Positions 5,370-8,443 of a DNA stretch of 8,443 nucleotides are shown piece after piece (within the stretch, counting starts at the first letter, position 1; every line of letters begins with the position of its first letter). The translations under genes and the position numbers were made by a program. The stretch is from NCBI GenBank assembly GCA_018896395.1, contig JAHIMN010000185.1, positions 1 through 8,443 on the forward strand, in the 5' to 3' direction. Below the pieces are notes generated by a model that was not told the DNA's origin, made no database searches, and saw only the letters and a program-made list of their open reading frames with translations. Source of the stretch: Verrucomicrobiota bacterium. GTDB lineage: Bacteria > Verrucomicrobiota > Kiritimatiellia > JAAZAB01.

Positions 5370-7048
5370 AAATTGCCATAGGCTCCGATCACGGCGGCTT
5401 TGAAATGAAGGAAGCCCTCAAGGAATTCCTGGCGGGGCAAGCGGTCCAAGTCGAGGACGTCGGTTGTTTCAGCAAGGACCCGGTGGACTACCCGGACATG
5501 GCCGCACTCGTCGCGGCCAATGTGTCCCAGGGCCTGGTGGACCAGGGCATCGTTATTTGCACCACCGGCATTGGCGTAAGCATCGTGGCCAACAAATTTC
5601 CGCGCGTGCGCGCCGCCCTGTGCCTGAATCCCCGCATGGCCACGATGGCCCGCGCCCATAACAATGCCAACGTTCTGGCCATCGGCGGCGAACTGGTCAC
5701 CATCGCCGAGGCCCAGGCAATCATGACCGCCTGGTTGCACGAAGATTTTGATTCCAGCGAGCGCCATCACCGGCGCGTACGCAAAATCAATTCCTATTCC
5801 TGCAACACCGTGGACCCGGTTGATGTCTATGAGACCGATCCTGAAATCTACGCCGTTCTGCACAACGAGGCCACACGGCAGAGCGAAAACCTGGAGCTCA
5901 TCGCCTCCGAAAATTACGTCAGCCAGTCCATCCAGGAGGCCACCGGTTCATTACTGACCAACAAATACGCGGAAGGTTATCCCGGCAAGCGCTGGTACAA
6001 CGGCTGCCAATGCGTGGACGAGGCCGAGCGCCTGGCCATTGATCGCGCCAAACAGTTGTTTGGCGCCGACCATGTCAACGTTCAGCCCCACTGCGGCAGT
6101 TCCGCCAACCTGGCCGTGTACCTGACGGTGCTCCAGCCGGGCGGTCGCATCCTGGCCATGGACCCCGGCGCGGGCGGGCACCTGACCCACGGCATGAAAA
6201 CCAACGTGTCCGGCCGGCTGTTTAACGTGATGCACTACGGCGTCAGCCGCGACACGGAGCAATTGGATTACGACGCCATCGCCGCCCTGGCTAAGAAGCA
6301 CCAGCCCAAGCTGATCGTCGCCGGCGCCAGCGCCTATCCGCGGATCATTGATTTCAAGCAATTCCGTAAAATCGCCGACAGCGTCTCCGCCTACCTGATG
6401 GTGGATATGGCGCACATCGCCGGCCTGGTGGCCGCGGGTCATCATCCCAACCCGGTGCCGCACGCCGAGTTTGTCACTTCCACGACCCACAAAACCCTGC
6501 GCGGACCGCGGGGCGGGTTCATTCTGGCCCAAGCGCGCTTCGCCCATGACATTGACCATCAGATTTTTCCGGGCCTGCAGGGCGGCCCGCTCATGCACGT
6601 TATCGCGGCCAAGGCGGTTTGTTTCCACGAGGCCCTTCAGCCCGCGTTCAAGGCATACCAGGAGCAGGTCGTGCGCAACGCCCAGGCACTTTCCGAAACT
6701 CTGAAAGCGGAAGGCCTGCGCATCGTATCCGGCGGCACCGATAATCACCTGATGCTGGTTGACCTCAGCTCCCTGAATGTGACCGGCAAAGACGCCGCCG
6801 GCGCCCTGGACAAAGCCGGCATCACCGTCAATAAGAACATGATTCCGTTCGATACGAAGAGCCCCTTCGTCACCTCGGGTATTCGCATCGGTACGCCGGC
6901 CGTCACCACCCGGGGCATGCAGGCGCCGGAAATGAAGCTGATCGCCGGCTGGATCATGCAGGTCTTGCGCAACCTCAACAAGGCCGACGCGCTCACCGCC
7001 ATCAAACAGCAGGTCATCGCCTTGACTGACAAGTTTCCCTTGCCGTGA
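5366..7048 (+). CDS. rpiB-glyA: RpiB-GlyA fusion: ribose-5-phosphate isomerase B / serine hydroxymethyltransferase
   Basis: One uninterrupted 560-residue ORF. Residues 1 to about 145 are a full RpiB: SDHGG (7-11), DYPDMA (41-46), the active-site ICTTGIGVSIVANKF (64-78, Cys65), RAHNNANVLAIGGE (96-109, His98) and RHHRRV (133-138). Residues from about 153 to 560 are a full SHMT: LIASENYVS (178-186), YAEGYPGKRWYNGC (201-214), DMAHIAGL (347-354), the PLP lysine in TTHKTLRGPRGG (373-384, Lys376) and TSGIRIGTPA (503-512, Arg507). All key residues that I know for both enzymes are present. The joining linker is only about 10 residues. RpiB interconverts ribulose-5-P and ribose-5-P. SHMT converts serine and THF to glycine and methylene-THF. 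Together they feed PRPP, glycine and C1 units to the purine pathway represented upstream by purD and purE. The start is the ATG of the ATGA overlap, preceded by AGGA (5354-5357). Expected cytosolic. Confidence 0.96.
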   Translation: MKIAIGSDHGGFEMKEALKEFLAGQAVQVEDVGCFSKDPVDYPDMAALVAANVSQGLVDQGIVICTTGIGVSIVANKFPRVRAALCLNPRMATMARAHNNANVLAIGGELVTIAEAQAIMTAWLHEDFDSSERHHRRVRKINSYSCNTVDPVDVYETDPEIYAVLHNEATRQSENLELIASENYVSQSIQEATGSLLTNKYAEGYPGKRWYNGCQCVDEAERLAIDRAKQLFGADHVNVQPHCGSSANLAVYLTVLQPGGRILAMDPGAGGHLTHGMKTNVSGRLFNVMHYGVSRDTEQLDYDAIAALAKKHQPKLIVAGASAYPRIIDFKQFRKIADSVSAYLMVDMAHIAGLVAAGHHPNPVPHAEFVTSTTHKTLRGPRGGFILAQARFAHDIDHQIFPGLQGGPLMHVIAAKAVCFHEALQPAFKAYQEQVVRNAQALSETLKAEGLRIVSGGTDNHLMLVDLSSLNVTGKDAAGALDKAGITVNKNMIPFDTKSPFVTSGIRIGTPAVTTRGMQAPEMKLIAGWIMQVLRNLNKADALTAIKQQVIALTDKFPLP

Positions 7049-7086
7049 GGGCGCACCCAAACTCCCTCTTCATTCAACATTCGGCG

Positions 7087-7364
7087 TCCCGCGCTGCGTG
7101 GGATAAATTCGACGCTTGCCACGCGTTCCGCGTGGTTGAGCGTTGAGCGTTTGCTTCCGCTTCCTTTCCGTCCATCCACCGGATGCGTGTCATTGACCAA
7201 CGCGGGGCACCTCAGTTGCGGGGCAAGAAATAATGGCCTCAGCAAGCTGAGGCCCTACTGTTGCCGTCGCCCGCCTGCAACGCTGTAGCACTGCGGGCAG
7301 GTAGGGTGCGACCACGCCTTTGGCGTGGTAAACCTCGCGCCTGCCACGCGTCCCGCGTGGTCGC
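7087..7364. repeat. Cluster of short palindromes downstream of rpiB-glyA
   Basis: The 397-bp gap 7049-7445 holds no supportable gene but at least six small hairpins, mostly with 3-nt loops: 7087-7103 (one mismatch), 7119-7135 (CCACGCG/CGCGTGG), 7173-7185 (CATCC/GGATG), 7235-7254 (GGCCTCAGC/GCTGAGGCC), 7311-7329 (ACCACGCC/GGCGTGGT) and 7344-7360 (CCACGCG/CGCGTGG). In addition GCGACCACG (7308-7316) is complementary to CGTGGTCGC (7356-7364), so the last two can close into a branched structure. The pattern is that of REP-like repeats. No T-run marks a classic terminator, although the hairpins may protect the 3' end of the upstream mRNA. Confidence 0.7.
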
Positions 7365-7401
7365 GCCATTTCGGCATATCCCCCTTTAATTGACCTATTA
7401 C

Positions 7402-7426
7402 ACGACAGGATTGTATGTCCTATCGT
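7402..7426. promoter_or_regulatory. Imperfect 9-bp-arm palindrome, candidate operator
   Basis: ACGACAGGA (7402-7410) faces TCCTATCGT (7418-7426) across a 7-nt spacer, with eight of nine positions complementary. It lies just upstream of the putative -10 box of the PLD-SNF2 gene, overlapping where the -35 region would be. This is where a repressor of that gene would be expected. No regulator gene is visible in the window. Confidence 0.4.
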
Positions 7427-7439
7427 ATTGGGTTATGAT
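7411..7439 (+). promoter_or_regulatory. Candidate promoter, possibly leaderless, for the PLD-SNF2 gene
   Basis: TATGAT (7434-7439) matches five of six bases of the -10 consensus. A poor -35, TTGTAT (7411-7416), lies 17 nt upstream. Transcription would start about at the ATG (7446). This fits the lack of any Shine-Dalgarno sequence there and suggests a leaderless mRNA. An alternative -35, TTGACC (7390-7395), would need a poorer -10 near 7412. Confidence 0.35.
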
Positions 7440-7445
7440 GCCTGC

Positions 7446-8443
7446 ATGTCAACTGACTTGACATTCATCACCAACGAGTCGGGACAAACACTCCGCAATC
7501 GTTTTGAAGACCTGTTGCGTGGTCACACCCGTTTCTTCGATTGCCTGGTCGCTTACTTCTATGTGAGCGGGTTCTTCCGGATTTACCGGTCATTGGAACG
7601 CACTGAGAAAGTGCGGATTTTGATCGGCCTGAGCACCGACCGAACGACCTTCAACCTTCTTCAGCAGGCCGGCCAGGGCGAGCTTGACCTGGCTTCGCAT
7701 GCTGAAGCGAAAGAGCAATTACCATCCGCAATCCTTCGCGAACTCGAAAAAGCCGACGACACCGCCGAACTCGAAGAGGGCGTTCGCAAGTTTATTGAGT
7801 GGGTGCGCTCCGGGAAAATGGAAGTCCGGGTATATCCTTCCGAGAAAATCCACGCCAAGATTTACGTCATGACTTTTGTGGACGGGCATATTGACGCGGG
7901 CCGCGTCATTACGGGATCGAGCAATTTCAGTCAGGCGGGCTTGCAGGACAACCTGGAATTCAACGTCGAATTGAAAAACCGATCCGACTACGAGTTTGCG
8001 CTGAACAAGTTCAACGAACTTTGGCAACACGCCGTTGACGTGACCGAGACCTACGTTGACACCATCGAGAAGAAGTCGCCCTTCGCGCAGTTCACACCCT
8101 ACGAGCTTTACCTGAAGTTGTTGTATGAGTACTTCCGAGGCGAGTTGAACCGCCCGGAAGAACTCGAAGACGTTTACCTCCCGACCGGCTTCATGAAGCT
8201 GAAGTATCAGGAAGAAGCGGCCCTCAGCGCAAAGCGCGTACTCGACGAATACGGCGGCGTCTTTCTTTCCGATGTGGTCGGTCTTGGCAAAACATATATG
8301 TCCGCAATGCTGGCCCGCGAGCTTTCGGGACGGAGCCTGGTCATTGCGCCGCCCGGCCTGCTCCACAAGGCGAATCCGGGATCCTGGCCGAATGTCTTCA
8401 GCGACTTCCACGCGCCGCAGACCGATTTTGAATCTATCGGCAA
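7446..8443 (+). CDS. PLD-like nuclease domain + SNF2-type helicase, 5' part only
   Basis: An open frame of 332 codons runs off the right edge without a stop. The N-terminal part (about 1-200) is a phospholipase-D-like domain with HAKIYV (136-141, His136 and Lys138), GSSNFSQAGL (157-166) and a downstream acidic LEFNVE (170-175). This is the single-HKD pattern seen in PLD nucleases of restriction and defence proteins; the classic Asp of HxKxxxxD is replaced by Thr143. After a helical linker, LKYQEEAAL (252-260) resembles the Q motif, SDVVGLGKT (275-283) is the SNF2 Walker A motif, and SLVIAPPGLL (297-306) is motif Ia followed by a tryptophan (314). The remaining helicase motifs lie outside. PLD-SNF2 fusions are often found with DNA methyltransferases in anti-phage or restriction loci, so a defence role is inferred, not shown. 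The ATG at 7446 is the first in-frame start after the promoter-like region and has no ribosome binding site. The gene seems unrelated to the metabolic genes before it. Confidence 0.85.
   Translation, partial: MSTDLTFITNESGQTLRNRFEDLLRGHTRFFDCLVAYFYVSGFFRIYRSLERTEKVRILIGLSTDRTTFNLLQQAGQGELDLASHAEAKEQLPSAILRELEKADDTAELEEGVRKFIEWVRSGKMEVRVYPSEKIHAKIYVMTFVDGHIDAGRVITGSSNFSQAGLQDNLEFNVELKNRSDYEFALNKFNELWQHAVDVTETYVDTIEKKSPFAQFTPYELYLKLLYEYFRGELNRPEELEDVYLPTGFMKLKYQEEAALSAKRVLDEYGGVFLSDVVGLGKTYMSAMLARELSGRSLVIAPPGLLHKANPGSWPNVFSDFHAPQTDFESIG

Noticed and set aside
5951..7060. Long minus-strand ORF (369 codons) opposite the glyA part of the fusion
   Set aside because: It is an antisense shadow of a well-supported SHMT sequence with strong codon bias; the translation has no recognisable motifs.
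6745..7245. Minus-strand ORF of 166 codons spanning the glyA end and the palindrome cluster
   Set aside because: Shadow of glyA extended through repeats; composition gives no plausible protein.

Overview
The window is a bacterial chromosome segment with fairly high GC. Every gene I can support lies on the + strand. Layout: a non-coding leader (1-481), purD, purE, an S41-peptidase-like secreted protein, tsaC, a YwlE-type low-molecular-weight phosphatase, a single ORF fusing ribose-5-phosphate isomerase B to serine hydroxymethyltransferase (rpiB-glyA), a palindrome-rich spacer, and the 5' part of a PLD-nuclease/SNF2-helicase gene that runs off the right edge. No tRNA, rRNA, CRISPR array or transposase gene was seen. 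The organism cannot be fixed from this sequence. The many unrelated inverted-repeat families in the spacers remind me of environmental PVC-type or Omnitrophota-like genomes, but that is a low-confidence inference.

Metabolic logic: purD (GAR synthetase) and purE (N5-CAIR mutase) are steps of de novo purine synthesis. RpiB interconverts ribulose-5-P and ribose-5-P, the precursor of PRPP. GlyA makes glycine, a direct PurD substrate, and 5,10-methylene-THF, which supplies the formyl groups of the purine ring. The window therefore groups a purine branch with its glycine, C1 and ribose supply. tsaC, the phosphatase, rpiB and glyA keep the order of the Bacillus subtilis ywlC-ywlE-ywlF-glyA neighbourhood. 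Here the last two genes have become one polypeptide.

Tight junctions occur at purE/S41-like (8-nt overlap) and phosphatase/rpiB-glyA (ATGA, 4-nt overlap). Every other spacer carries its own repeat: a 31-bp-arm imperfect palindrome around a candidate purD promoter (302-407), a 169-bp element with 19-bp perfect ends between purD and purE (1784-1952), a 289-bp element with 13-bp perfect ends before tsaC (3783-4071), a 9-bp tandem repeat before the phosphatase (4802-4828), and a run of short palindromes after glyA (7087-7364).

Most notable: the RpiB-GlyA fusion with both active sites intact; a 72-bp, 8 x 9-nt Gly-X-Y (collagen-like) tandem repeat inside the tsaC core; an S41 protein lacking both catalytic dyad residues; and a probable defence-type PLD-SNF2 gene at the right edge with a strong -10 box very close to its ATG and a palindromic candidate operator.
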